Assembly: GCA_013216025.1 (NCBI GenBank)
Contig: JABSOG010000011.1
Location: forward strand, 1-59,192
Reading direction: 5' to 3'
Length of the DNA: 59,192 nucleotides
Origin: Algicola sp.
Lineage (GTDB): Bacteria; Pseudomonadota; Gammaproteobacteria; Enterobacterales; Alteromonadaceae
How positions within the stretch are numbered: the first letter of the stretch is position 1; each line of letters starts with the position of its first letter. Under the pieces are notes generated by a model. It was not told the origin of the DNA. It ran no database searches and saw nothing but the letters and a program-made list of their open reading frames with translations. Of the stretch, positions 29,946 to 40,570 are shown in pieces. The translations under genes were made by a program, and so were the position numbers.

Positions 29946-30617
29946 ATGAAACGTTTAATATTGGGTGTGTCGGTGCTGTTTCTGGCTATTTCTTGCAAAG
30001 ATGTTGATCAATGCGGGTCAACACCAAATTCGCAATATCATATCACCGCCATAGAGGTCACTCCTGTCACCTACAGTGAACTGCCTACACTCATTGGGTT
30101 TAAGGTTACAACCACAGCTGTGGACACCAACAATGCCGTTGACGCCAATCAGTTCATGCTGGAGTTGAACGCCGATACGGCGATAAACCCAACCCTTGTC
30201 AAAAACAGCCCAGACAATGGCTATAACTTTAGCTTTAGCTTTAGCTTTTCGTTAATGAGCAAAGCCTACGCCTGTTCACCAGTAGCGCCTTATACCGAAG
30301 AAAAAATCACCCAGTTGAATATCACGTCTGACAACGATTTTTCTGCCGATTACCCTGCGGGCAGTAATCTCAATGCGCTGTTCAATGTGCTATATAGTGA
30401 ATCGGTGGTAGTACCAACACATACCAACAGCAACGGTGATAGAACGGCTTATACATTGGCTGAATACGTGGCGACTACCCCTAACGCTTCGCAAATACTT
30501 CAACTGAAATTAATTCAAGCGCCAGAGACACTAAAAACCCATCAATTTACCATTGATTATATGCATGATGATGGTCAGCAGTTTACGGTGTCGACGGGTG
30601 TTGTGACATTTGAATAA
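29946..30617 (+). CDS. Predicted lipoprotein, hypothetical
   Basis: N-term MKRLILGVSVLFLAISCKD lipobox-like. Confidence 0.6.
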   Translation: MKRLILGVSVLFLAISCKDVDQCGSTPNSQYHITAIEVTPVTYSELPTLIGFKVTTTAVDTNNAVDANQFMLELNADTAINPTLVKNSPDNGYNFSFSFSFSLMSKAYACSPVAPYTEEKITQLNITSDNDFSADYPAGSNLNALFNVLYSESVVVPTHTNSNGDRTAYTLAEYVATTPNASQILQLKLIQAPETLKTHQFTIDYMHDDGQQFTVSTGVVTFE

Positions 30618-30635
30618 ATGGGCTAGGCAGGTTTA

Positions 30636-31184
30636 TTAATTATAAGAAACTGTCACCGTAATGATGTCAGAATATTGGCCGGCGGCATCGAGGCCGTTAG
30701 ATTGTGGGGTGATTTTTAAAGCTCTGGATTTGCCGGTACCATTGGCGTCCGATCCGGTTGCGGTATTAACATCGGTATAACCACCAGCCAGGTCGATAGC
30801 AGCAGAACCATCACCAACACTCAGGGTGTAGGCGATTTTGTTGTTGCCATCGACCAAAAAGCCATTATTGGCCGAGGAATAATTGGTGGTCGCAGTACGC
30901 CCGGTGTTGCACCAAACCTCTAATGAACCGATGTCTTGCGTCGTATTGTTTTGGTCAATCACCATGGTGGTGGCCCCATTGCTGTCGGTGCCTTTAACCT
31001 TGCAGACAGGCTCAATAGTGCCCGAGAAGTTGAACGAAGTGCTGTTTGTATCAGACACACTAACCGCAGCCAACGCCGATAAAGACCCTACTGTTGTGAC
31101 CAAACTCACCGATTTGATTAATGTATTCATCCACTTCACCTTTGATACTACTCCTATAGTCATCGGCACACTCAACCAAAACAT
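30636..31184 (-). CDS. Secreted protein resembling spore coat U/fimbrial-type domain
   Basis: Signal peptide then FNFSGTIEPVCKVKG...IGSLEVWCNTGRTATTNYSS...GQYSDIITVTVSYN; start could be the internal MNTLIK. Confidence 0.55.
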   Translation of the reverse strand: MFWLSVPMTIGVVSKVKWMNTLIKSVSLVTTVGSLSALAAVSVSDTNSTSFNFSGTIEPVCKVKGTDSNGATTMVIDQNNTTQDIGSLEVWCNTGRTATTNYSSANNGFLVDGNNKIAYTLSVGDGSAAIDLAGGYTDVNTATGSDANGTGKSRALKITPQSNGLDAAGQYSDIITVTVSYN

Positions 31185-31699
31185 GAGTGATTTATCTACC
31201 TTATACTAAAATAAGTGACGCAGCAGCAAATTAATCCAATGACCCTCTTTTTTTCGCCACGCAGTGGCACCTATAAAGCTGCGCAGCAGATTTATCACCC
31301 AATACATCACTAAATTAATTGGCGATGCCAAAATCGAAGGGTTTGATTTTAATGTTGATGATGATCCTTTGATGCAATAACCGATCAATAACTGATCAAT
31401 AACAACAGGGGGATGGTTCACACCCTCGCTATCTAATTCACCGCCGTACACCTATTTATGATATAGTCCCTGCCCATTTCATTTCATCCCATTCGCCTGA
31501 GTTCAACCATCAGGCAAACAAGATTCCCGATTTATTCGCTTTGATGCTCAAACGAGACAATAGTGCATAATTGGCCATTTTGCATCGACAAACGCCAATT
31601 ATTGACCCTGCCAGCCCCTAAGAAATAGGGCGAATTGCAACGTTAATAGTTCCTTTAATGCAATAACATTTCTTGACTGCCTCAAGAAAAGGAAACACC

Positions 31700-32850
31700 A
31701 TGAACAAATTAACCATCGGAGTCATTGGGACTTCAAGAAAGACTGATGAGCGACGCCTGCCAATCCACCCGGCACATTTATCTCGAATTCCTGAAGAAAG
31801 TCGTCGTCACCTAATATTTGAAAAAGGCTATGGCAAACCCTTTGGTATCACCGACGACGAAATCGCCGCTCAAACCGGTGGTATTGCCACACGTCATGAA
31901 ATATTGGCCGACATCGGACAGGTTATTATTGCCAAGCCAATGCTCGAAGATTTATTAGAATTAAGAGAAGGCGCATTTTGTGGGGTTATGTGCATTGTGT
32001 ACAGAACGAAGACATCACCCAAGCCGCCATTGATCGCAAACTAACGCTCATCGCCTTTGAAGACATGTTTATTTGGTCGCCCAGCGGCAATATGGGCCGC
32101 CATACCTTTTACAAAAATAACGAAATGGCCGGTTATTGCGCAATATTGCACGCCTTGCAGCTCAGAGGTATTGATGGACATTATGGCAATCAGCGTAAAA
32201 CCATCATTTTCAGTTTTGGCGCGGTCAGCCGGGGCGCGATATACGCACTTAAAGCACATGGATTCAGAGATATAACCATCTGCGTCCAACGTCCAGACCA
32301 CGAAGTGCGTGAAGAAATCCTTGATTGTCACTACGTGAAAATTCGTACTGGCAGCGAAGGCGAAGCCCGAATGATGGTGGTAGAACACGATGGCACGACC
32401 CGGCCACTGACTGAGTTGATTAGCGAAGCCGACATCATCGTCAATGGCACCTTTCAGGAAACAGACAACCCCACTAACTTTGTCATCGAATCAGAAGACG
32501 ACTGCCTCAAGCGCAATAGCCTGATTATTGATGTCAGTTGTGATGAAGGCATGGGATTCTATTTTGCCAAACCCACCACCTTCAAAAACCCAATGTTCAA
32601 GCATGGCACCGTCGATTACTATGCGGTAGATCACACCCCAAGCTACCTGTGGGAAAGTGCCACACGCTCAATTTCTGCTGCGCTGCTAGTTTATATTCCA
32701 ACGGTGGTTGCAGGTCGTGCTCGCTGGCAAGAGATTGATACGATTCGAAAAGCCATCAATCTTGAAGACGGCATAATTAAGAGTCCAGCGATTCTGTCAT
32801 TTCAAAATCGCGAAGCCGAGCATCCTTATGCGGTGATTAAACCTGCCTGA
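31700..32850 (+). pseudogene. Alanine dehydrogenase/PNT-like, probable N5-(carboxyethyl)ornithine synthase, split by a frameshift near 31976-31979
   Basis: IGTSRKTDERRLPIHPAHL...GKPFG in frame 2, then LWGYVHCVQNEDITQAAIDRKLTLIAFEDM in frame 1. Confidence 0.72.
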
Positions 32851-32855
32851 TAAGA

Positions 32856-33055
32856 TTTCAAGGGGTCAGATTTCAAGGGGTCAGAGATCTTGAAAGATCA
32901 AAAAGCATAATATAATCAATGCATTAGAATCAAGGGGCCAGAGAGATGGGTATGATCCAGTGTTATGACTCGCCACATCACCTCTGGCCCCTTGATTTTA
33001 AGTGATTGATAGTACAGTAATTAATTGCTTTTCAAGATCTCTGACCCCTTGAAAA
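32856..33055. repeat. TCAAGGGGTCAGAG inverted-repeat element, copy A (with an extra partial terminus at the left)
   Basis: Core 32930-33055 CAAGGGGCCAGAGAGATGGGTATGATCC...CACATCACCTCTGGCCCCTTGATTTTAAGTGATTGAT...CAAGATCTCTGACCCCTTGAAA. Confidence 0.88.
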
Positions 33056-33059
33056 AAAC

Positions 33060-34253
33060 CTAACCCCGATCCAACAACCGCGCAGGTTTAATCACCACCA
33101 CAGCACAAGCAATCAAACCAATCGCGGCAATGTTCACCAGTTGACCATAATTATCTTCACCCAGCATAAACGCTGCCACCATTGGCCCAGTTGCCAACCC
33201 CATTTTTGAGGCGAAACCGCCCAACGCGGCCAGTTGGCCTGCTTTGTCTAGCGCTGCACATATGCCAAACAAGTAAGGCAAAACAAAGGCCCAGCAAATG
33301 CCGATGACAATGTTGGCATACAAATACACCGACTCTGATGCACTAAAATGCAAGACCCATGAGCAGAAGGCGGTGAGCAATATAGCGGCAGCTAACGGTA
33401 CCGTTCGGCCAAATTTGGTGCCAATCACAATCACCAGCACTGCGCCCACCAATGCAATCCAGCTGGCCACTGCCAGCGACGGACTCATAAAATCAAGCGT
33501 TAAACCTTCGGCTCTGCCCAGTGCAATCATGTAAGCAAACAACCCCATGTTCGCCGCCTGAAACAAGAAGATACCAAACAACGTCAATGCTAATGGCAAC
33601 CTTTCGACTTTACTTGTTTGAAGGTCAGCTGATTGAGTCTTGTCGGCCTCTTTAACTGAATAATCAGGCAAAAATGGCAGCATCAACAGGGTCACCACGG
33701 TGAAACATAAAAGTGAGATAAATAATGCCGCCGTGCCATACTCAGGCACCAAAGCGGGTAAGTACATCAGCCCTAATCCACCCAAACTCCATTGAATTAA
33801 CAACAGGTAGCCAAAGGTTTTGTCGGCCTCGGCAGTTCTTGAGATCACCGAAAAACCAATGCCGACCAACAACCCACCAACAACGCCATGCAAGGCCCTT
33901 ACAGCAATCATCACCTCGGGCGTTTCAATCGCAATGCAAACCGAATCGATGGCGATAAGCATAAACAACAAGCGGTAAGACCACAGTCGCCAGTCGATTT
34001 TTTTCACTAAAAAGACCGCTGCTAATGCCCCTGCGGCGGCACCATAAAGGTTGGCTGAACTGACAAAACCGGCCTGCTGATTGGTGAAATGCAACCCTTC
34101 TTTAAGACCGCTGATCACCGCTGGCATGATGTTGATGTAAAAAATACCAGCGGTGGTCAAAAACGCCAGAATCACTTTGGCAACCACGCTGTCAGGCGCA
34201 ACTTTATAATTGGTCGTCGGTGGTAAAGTACTGACCTGTGCATTGTCTGTCAT
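33060..34253 (-). CDS. MFS transporter
   Basis: ~12 hydrophobic segments, 397 aa, MFS-like architecture. Confidence 0.82.
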   Translation of the reverse strand: MTDNAQVSTLPPTTNYKVAPDSVVAKVILAFLTTAGIFYINIMPAVISGLKEGLHFTNQQAGFVSSANLYGAAAGALAAVFLVKKIDWRLWSYRLLFMLIAIDSVCIAIETPEVMIAVRALHGVVGGLLVGIGFSVISRTAEADKTFGYLLLIQWSLGGLGLMYLPALVPEYGTAALFISLLCFTVVTLLMLPFLPDYSVKEADKTQSADLQTSKVERLPLALTLFGIFLFQAANMGLFAYMIALGRAEGLTLDFMSPSLAVASWIALVGAVLVIVIGTKFGRTVPLAAAILLTAFCSWVLHFSASESVYLYANIVIGICWAFVLPYLFGICAALDKAGQLAALGGFASKMGLATGPMVAAFMLGEDNYGQLVNIAAIGLIACAVVVIKPARLLDRG

Positions 34254-34276
34254 GATTTTTTCCTATTGTTTTAGCT

Positions 34277-35965
34277 TTAACTGCAATCTATTCCAGCCTG
34301 TTCTAGCATCGTCTTTACGGTGGCCAATTGTGACTCATAATTACGCCATTGATTAATCGAACCTTTATAAATACCCTGCCTAACCTGCGTGGCACTGGCG
34401 GTGGTCGAAGGCGCAGTGTTTTGTTCAAATGCGCTGCATTGCGCCTGCCAATCTAATCCGCAATAACTAATCAACCCTTTGGCTTGAATGTCTACGTTGG
34501 CAACTATGTCTTCGTAAGCCACATCATAAATAACGCCAGGCATCACTTTGCGCCAATGGTTCATCAATTTTCGATGGGCTATGTAGTAGCTGGCCAGTTC
34601 TTTTAGATCATACGAAAACGGATAACCATTGGTGAACAGCTGTTTATAAATGGCATAACAGGCCGCCAACGGATGCCTTTTAACGTAGATAATTTTGGCC
34701 TGCGGCAAAGCCAAGTGAATCAGCCCTGCGTAAAGCGAGTTCAACGGCAATTTATCAATAAAATGCGCTGATGGTGCGATCTCACTTTGTGCCTTTTCAA
34801 GATAGTCTTGCCCTAACTGAGCAAAATCCAATTGCCGAGTTTGTGTAACCAGCGCCTGTTTAGAATCAGGTCCCTGCTCTTTGTCCTGACCCTGCTTTTT
34901 ATCCTGACCTTGAGATTTAGCCTGAATCGCTATTGTCTTAACCTGAGCCATCATTGCAATAGCAAAATGATTTAGCTCTCCGGCACTTAACACTTCGCTG
35001 TGCTGGCTAACAATACGCTCTACCAGTGTTGAACCCGTTCTTGGCAGACCAAGAATAAATATCGGTGCGGCACTTGATTTAGCAGCGGCGCTTGAATGAC
35101 CAACAGTCGCTTCATTAAAAGCACTTTGATCATAAACGTCGATGATTTTATCAATGGTGCTCAGGTCACTGTTCACCTCATAACGCATATTTTGTCGACG
35201 AGCCGCAGCCCCGGCACTTAGTGCTGCAAAGCTGTGGGTATACTGTTGTAAATCTTCGTTTTCTTTGGCCAGCGCATAATATAACTGGGCTTTTGCCAAC
35301 GGGTTTTTGATGGGTTGTTTCAGTCGGTTTTCAAGTGCGGTGATATGATTGCTTTGCTCAGTTTGGCGAACCAGACTCGAACGTAATAAATACGCTTCAT
35401 CATCAGTGGGGTTTAATTCGATGGCCTTATCAAGACTGTGCCCAGCCGCCTCAATATCACCCAAATAACGCTGTATCGAACCCAAATTAAAATATAGCTG
35501 ACCCAGCGTCTGTGCATTTGAAGGTGCTGGATTTGAACGTAATAGCTCAATGGCCTGCTGATAGTACCTAGCGGCCTGTGCAAAACTCGACAATTTGTTC
35601 AGAACCAGCGCCAGTTCGGCACAAAAATCGACATCCGTATAATTTTTGCCAGTTAAGGCAGTCGCTATCGTCAATGCAGGCGCTTTGTGCCCAAGAATCA
35701 ATAAGGTATGTGCTTTATGCAGTTGCCACCGGGTATTTTTTGGCTCTAGTTCAACCGCCTTATCAATCATCACCAAAGACTGCTGTGCATTGCGTAATTG
35801 AAAGGCTAAAAAGCTGCTGGCAAACCAGCCATCAGCACTGTTTGGATAGTGCTGATTGAGCTGTTTGCAGGCCGCGACGGCCTGCTCGACTTTCTGCAGA
35901 TTGATGAAGTGCCAGGCCTTATCTAATAAGTTGTCTAACGAATCATCTTGTGCGTTCATCTGCAT
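34277..35965 (-). CDS. TPR-repeat sulfotransferase
   Basis: TPR N-terminal half; PIFILGLPRTGSTLVERIVSQHSEV (PAPS 5'-phosphosulfate motif), KIIYVKRHPLAACYAIYKQLF. Confidence 0.9.
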   Translation of the reverse strand: MQMNAQDDSLDNLLDKAWHFINLQKVEQAVAACKQLNQHYPNSADGWFASSFLAFQLRNAQQSLVMIDKAVELEPKNTRWQLHKAHTLLILGHKAPALTIATALTGKNYTDVDFCAELALVLNKLSSFAQAARYYQQAIELLRSNPAPSNAQTLGQLYFNLGSIQRYLGDIEAAGHSLDKAIELNPTDDEAYLLRSSLVRQTEQSNHITALENRLKQPIKNPLAKAQLYYALAKENEDLQQYTHSFAALSAGAAARRQNMRYEVNSDLSTIDKIIDVYDQSAFNEATVGHSSAAAKSSAAPIFILGLPRTGSTLVERIVSQHSEVLSAGELNHFAIAMMAQVKTIAIQAKSQGQDKKQGQDKEQGPDSKQALVTQTRQLDFAQLGQDYLEKAQSEIAPSAHFIDKLPLNSLYAGLIHLALPQAKIIYVKRHPLAACYAIYKQLFTNGYPFSYDLKELASYYIAHRKLMNHWRKVMPGVIYDVAYEDIVANVDIQAKGLISYCGLDWQAQCSAFEQNTAPSTTASATQVRQGIYKGSINQWRNYESQLATVKTMLEQAGIDCS

Positions 35966-35986
35966 TTTCGTTTTCCTGTTGATGCT

Positions 35987-38443
35987 TTAGAAGCGGTAGC
36001 TCATCGACAAGCCAACGGTTCTAGGCAGACTAATATAGTCTTTAGAAGCATTACCCAAGAAATTCTCTCCCGGATCGGTGCCCATATGGTTTTCGGTGAT
36101 ACGACCCGTCACGCCCTCTTCGTTGGTCAGGTTTTTTATGTACAAGGTCAAATCCCACTCGTCTGAACTCAACCGAGTGCTGGCATTAAACAAGTTAAAA
36201 CCGCTCAATCTTGACTGATATTTCTCGTTTTCGCCCAAATAGTTAAACGACTCTGACTGATGATAACCGGTCACCTGGGTGATAAGGTACATTTCGTTAG
36301 GCAAAGAATAAGTATAGTCAAGCGACAGACTCAGCGTACTCTCAGGTGTAGTCGGCAATGCACTGCCTTTTTCAGCCTGTAATCGATAAGTCTCGTCGGC
36401 GCCAACGCCTGCTGGTACATAAAAATCACTGGTCAGTTCGGCCGTAACATGTGCATAACCCACGCTGTAATGTAATTCTGGCGTCAAGTAACCTTGCAAC
36501 TCAAGCTCGATACCCTTGGTTTGTGCTGTATCACCATTGGCAGCGGTGAAAAAGCCCCAGGTAGAACTGGTATTAAGCTGCGGATCAGTCCAGTCAATCA
36601 AAAAGGCCGATACCGTATAGCTGTGGCTGGAACCATCTAAATAACCTTTAAGACCAATCTCGTAGTTGACTACGCTGTCAGATTTATAAGTTTGCCATTC
36701 TGGGCGTTCTGCCAAATTGCCTTCGAGCGGCACTGCATTGGCACCGCCGCGACGATAGCCTTCAGAAATAGTGCTGTAGACCATGGTGTCGCCAGAAATG
36801 TCATAAGACACATTTAATTTGAACAACGTATCACTTTCACTAGTGTTAAAGCTGGGCTCGGCACCAAACATTGGCCAAATAGGCAAAGCCATTAAGGTGT
36901 CATTTTTAAATTCATTTTTGAAGCTACGAATGCCCACTGTCGCCCGAAAGGCATCGTCAAAATGGTAGGTCAGTTCACCAAACAAGGCTTTGTCTTTAAA
37001 TGACTGTACACGTTCGTAATGAAAATCGTTATCGGTGTAAACCATGCCGTAGTCGGCCATGGTGCCCCACCAATCGGCAAAAGCTGCGCCTGCCCATTCT
37101 TGGTAACCCGGCATGTAGCTGTCTTGGCCTGACAACGAGTCTTGGTCCATGTAATAAATACCCACTATCCAATCGATGTTGTTTTTGGTTTCGTTAGACA
37201 CCAAACGAATCTCTTGTACAAATGCGCTGTCGTCATAGCTTCGGTCTGCACGGGCCATTGGTCGTGGAGAGCCATAATAAAGGCCTTCGAACCAGTTTGA
37301 TTTGGCGTAAAATCCGGTGTTGTCACTGGTGGCACTGCCACTGTGATCGTACTTAGAAGAGCTAGAAGTTAACGTGGCGAACCCTAAGTCCCATTCCACT
37401 TCGAGTGCGGTTAAAGAAACATCACGCTCTGAAGGTTCAAGCATAACAGCGCCGTTTTCGAACTCACCAAATTCTTGTTCACTACCATTAACCCAATGCG
37501 AACCCCGGGTTGCCTGACGGCGACCACCTATTTTGTCTTTTTGAAATTGATGCGACAACAGCAAGTTAACATCTTCACTGGCCTCAAATCCGACCGACAC
37601 CCTACCATAAGTGATCTCTACCGTATCGGCGTCTTCTACCGTATGAAATGTTGGTGCACCTGCAGCAATATCGCCGCCGCTGGCAGCTGGAGCAAAGTTG
37701 TTGCTGTCGAGATCATAAAGCGTGGTGTAATCAACGATACCATCGTTGTCTATCCGGCCAACATTCGCTCGAATGGCCAAGCGGTCGGTTACTGGAATGT
37801 TAACCATTACGTCGGTGGTGGTATTGGCACCATTGGACCCATCGGTCTGGCTGTATTTGGCCGCAGCGCTGCCATAAAATTCGTCTGTGTCAGGTTTGTT
37901 CATGCGGTATTTAACCGTACCAGCCAAAGCGCCTGAACCATATAAAGTACCCTGAGGGCCACGCAAAATCTCAACTGCTTCGATATCTTTAAGAATAAAG
38001 TTGGCATATAACGGCGTGCCATCAATGTAGGTCGCCACGGTAGGCACCGCAGATAAGGCCACATCACCATTGGTACCATTGTCGACGTTTACACCTCGGA
38101 TGATAACGCCATTAACGTTACCAGAGTTGCGATAACCCCGGTCAACAACCGTGATACCAGCAACATTGCGCATCATTTCAACTGAATCGACAATATGGCC
38201 GCTAACAAGGGTCTCACCGGCCACAGCAGAAATGTTATACGGCACTTTTTGCACGCTTTGACTGCGATGATTGGCGGTCACGCGAATCTGTTCAATTTTG
38301 CCATTACCATTGTCTTTGGCGCCATCGGTATTGTCTGTATCTGCCGCAGAAGCGGTGGTTATTGACATGACCAAGGCGGCACTGACCGCGGTGGAGATAA
38401 CTGTCTTGTTAAACGGCTTCTTATTTAAGGAAAGTGCTTTCAT
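35987..38443 (-). CDS. TonB-dependent receptor
   Basis: Plug region VEILRGPQGTLYGSGALAGTVKYRM, C-terminal aromatic end GLSMSYRF, signal peptide. Confidence 0.93.
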   Translation of the reverse strand: MKALSLNKKPFNKTVISTAVSAALVMSITTASAADTDNTDGAKDNGNGKIEQIRVTANHRSQSVQKVPYNISAVAGETLVSGHIVDSVEMMRNVAGITVVDRGYRNSGNVNGVIIRGVNVDNGTNGDVALSAVPTVATYIDGTPLYANFILKDIEAVEILRGPQGTLYGSGALAGTVKYRMNKPDTDEFYGSAAAKYSQTDGSNGANTTTDVMVNIPVTDRLAIRANVGRIDNDGIVDYTTLYDLDSNNFAPAASGGDIAAGAPTFHTVEDADTVEITYGRVSVGFEASEDVNLLLSHQFQKDKIGGRRQATRGSHWVNGSEQEFGEFENGAVMLEPSERDVSLTALEVEWDLGFATLTSSSSKYDHSGSATSDNTGFYAKSNWFEGLYYGSPRPMARADRSYDDSAFVQEIRLVSNETKNNIDWIVGIYYMDQDSLSGQDSYMPGYQEWAGAAFADWWGTMADYGMVYTDNDFHYERVQSFKDKALFGELTYHFDDAFRATVGIRSFKNEFKNDTLMALPIWPMFGAEPSFNTSESDTLFKLNVSYDISGDTMVYSTISEGYRRGGANAVPLEGNLAERPEWQTYKSDSVVNYEIGLKGYLDGSSHSYTVSAFLIDWTDPQLNTSSTWGFFTAANGDTAQTKGIELELQGYLTPELHYSVGYAHVTAELTSDFYVPAGVGADETYRLQAEKGSALPTTPESTLSLSLDYTYSLPNEMYLITQVTGYHQSESFNYLGENEKYQSRLSGFNLFNASTRLSSDEWDLTLYIKNLTNEEGVTGRITENHMGTDPGENFLGNASKDYISLPRTVGLSMSYRF

Positions 38444-38525
38444 CTGTTGCTCCGAGTGTAGAATGCTTAATTTATAGTTTTTATAGCTTTTATAATAAGG
38501 GATTTAATTAGAATACTTGGTCTGG

Positions 38526-39437
38526 TTAATCTCTTCGCCGTTTAGGCGGCACGGCCAATGGCCCCAGCTTGCCAAGCGATTCGGTTATTATGTTGGTCTG
38601 TTCTCTATTGTTATTGTTAGGGCTGTCTTTGAGATTATTGTTAAGGCTGTTTTTAAGGTATTGCGGAAAAACCACCGGGTTATCTCTAAAGCTTTTAACC
38701 GGCTGACCAAGTCCCAATATGCCCCGTTCACGAGTGCGACGAACCAGTTCAAAATCGATTTCAACCGGCAGTATTTCGGCGTTCATACCCGCCTGACAAA
38801 TGATATTGCCCTCAGGACCCGCCACTATTGATTGGCCGTTGCCCAACTCACCAGCAACGTTGACGCTAAACACATAACATTGATTCATCGCGGCAGTCGA
38901 CTGAGCCATAATCAGCTCTAGCGGTCGGTCGATGGTGCCAGTTAGAGTTGGGTAAACCAGAACTTCGGCACCCGAGCAAGTTAATGCTCTGGCCACCTCT
39001 GGAAACCACAGGTCATAACAAATGGCCACGCCAATTCGGCCTTGTGGTACATCAAAAACCACAAACTTATCGCCACAAGCGACACCGGTTTCGTAAGGAT
39101 AAAAAGGAAAGATTTTGCGATAACGCTCGACGATGTGACCGCGATTATCAATCACCGTAGCGGTGTTATAAATCTCATCGCCGCTCTTTTCGTAATGCGA
39201 ACCGGGGATTAACCACAAGCCATGTTCTTCGGCGAGGCTACAATAAAACTGCTCGGTGTCACTGGGCAGCGTTTGAGCATATTTTTTATCAATGCCGAAA
39301 CTGCTCAGTTCGCCCAAAACAATCATATCAAGCCAAGGAAATCGTTTTTTAGCAGTCGCAATCTCACTGGCAATCTCATTGAGGTTATCACCACCTGATA
39401 GTGCCAGTTGCATACCTGCAATAGAAAAATGGCTCAT
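38526..39437 (-). CDS. Carbon-nitrogen hydrolase (nitrilase superfamily)
   Basis: VAICYDLWFPEVARALTCSGAEVLVYPT catalytic Cys motif, RYRKIFPFYPYE catalytic Lys region. Confidence 0.88.
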   Translation of the reverse strand: MSHFSIAGMQLALSGGDNLNEIASEIATAKKRFPWLDMIVLGELSSFGIDKKYAQTLPSDTEQFYCSLAEEHGLWLIPGSHYEKSGDEIYNTATVIDNRGHIVERYRKIFPFYPYETGVACGDKFVVFDVPQGRIGVAICYDLWFPEVARALTCSGAEVLVYPTLTGTIDRPLELIMAQSTAAMNQCYVFSVNVAGELGNGQSIVAGPEGNIICQAGMNAEILPVEIDFELVRRTRERGILGLGQPVKSFRDNPVVFPQYLKNSLNNNLKDSPNNNNREQTNIITESLGKLGPLAVPPKRRRD

Positions 39438-39801
39438 TAAACCCTCTCTTGTTCGGTTTGACTTGTTCAGTCTTTAATCAATGTAGACAGTTTACGTTGC
39501 CACGTTTGGATTGGATAGTACCAGTTGAAACTGGCGATGGGTCCAGTTTGTGGGTTTGGTGGTTGTATGAGGGCTGGCAAGAAGAACAGCTTTGTAATGC
39601 TAGGGGCTTGCCCTCTAATATCTTGAAAAAACCACAATGAGTAGCTGATAAAATATTCGATTGAAATATTGCTGTTTGATAAGTTGGTATTCGAATAGCA
39701 ATAAGGGATAATGTGCCTTTTAATTTACAATCATTATTCGACTAGAATTCGTCTCAATATCGGATTTTTGTGATTGCCTAGTTATTTGATCGGAGTCTAA
39801 T

Positions 39802-40542
39802 TTGAGTGAAGAAAAAGCAAGAAACCGTGAGATTTCAGATGGTTTATTGAGACAAAGACGGAATTTGTTAGTGACCTCTGTTGCAATGCCATTGTTTTAC
39901 ATAAGTGGCGCAAGCGTAGAAAAGATAAACCTTTTGGGCACGATAGTTAAAATCAAAAACTCCGAAATTGCAATGTATGTTCTGGTTACTTTATTCGTGT
40001 ATTTTGTTATCCGCTATTGGCAATATTACAATGAAGAAAATTACATACAAGGCATGAAGTTAAGCATAAAAGAACACTTATCCCGCTTCGAACGAGAGTA
40101 TTTAAACTCCAAGGCCACTAGAGAAATAAAAGAGTTTAATAATCATGATATTAAAATACATTTTTTAGATTCTAAACACAGAAATGCGCTGTTCAGTGAC
40201 GCTCTTGTAGATGATCAACCAGATGAGAATGTACTTCCTTTTGTTAAGCGCTGTTCATTTTATCTCTTTACAGTGGATAATACCCGAAACAGTGTGACCG
40301 ATGAGTTTCATCTTAAAATGCAGTCGGCACCATTTGATCATTGGACACGAGCGAACGTAGGTCCATCTCATCTAGCTTTTTACCAAAGTTCATTTGTCTA
40401 TTGCTCCTTACTTTTTTATATAATGAGAGTTTGGGGTTGGATAAGATATATGTTTACTGAATCATACTTTACTGATTATCAATTGCCTTTTTTGGTAGCA
40501 TTGTGTTCAGCAGGGGCTACAACATATACGTATTTCATATAA
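39802..40542 (+). CDS. Hypothetical membrane protein (TTG start)
   Basis: 246 aa ORF with TM segments, upstream GGAG. Confidence 0.55.
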   Translation: MSEEKARNREISDGLLRQRRNLLVTSVAMPLFYISGASVEKINLLGTIVKIKNSEIAMYVLVTLFVYFVIRYWQYYNEENYIQGMKLSIKEHLSRFEREYLNSKATREIKEFNNHDIKIHFLDSKHRNALFSDALVDDQPDENVLPFVKRCSFYLFTVDNTRNSVTDEFHLKMQSAPFDHWTRANVGPSHLAFYQSSFVYCSLLFYIMRVWGWIRYMFTESYFTDYQLPFLVALCSAGATTYTYFI

Positions 40543-40570
40543 CGAACAAACCAAACACCAAAGATTAAGA

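Noticed and set aside
31950-32000. Programmed -1 ribosomal frameshift in the carboxyethylornithine-synthase-like gene
   Set aside because: No in-frame X-XXY-YYZ slippery heptamer; a missing T in a T-run explains it more simply.
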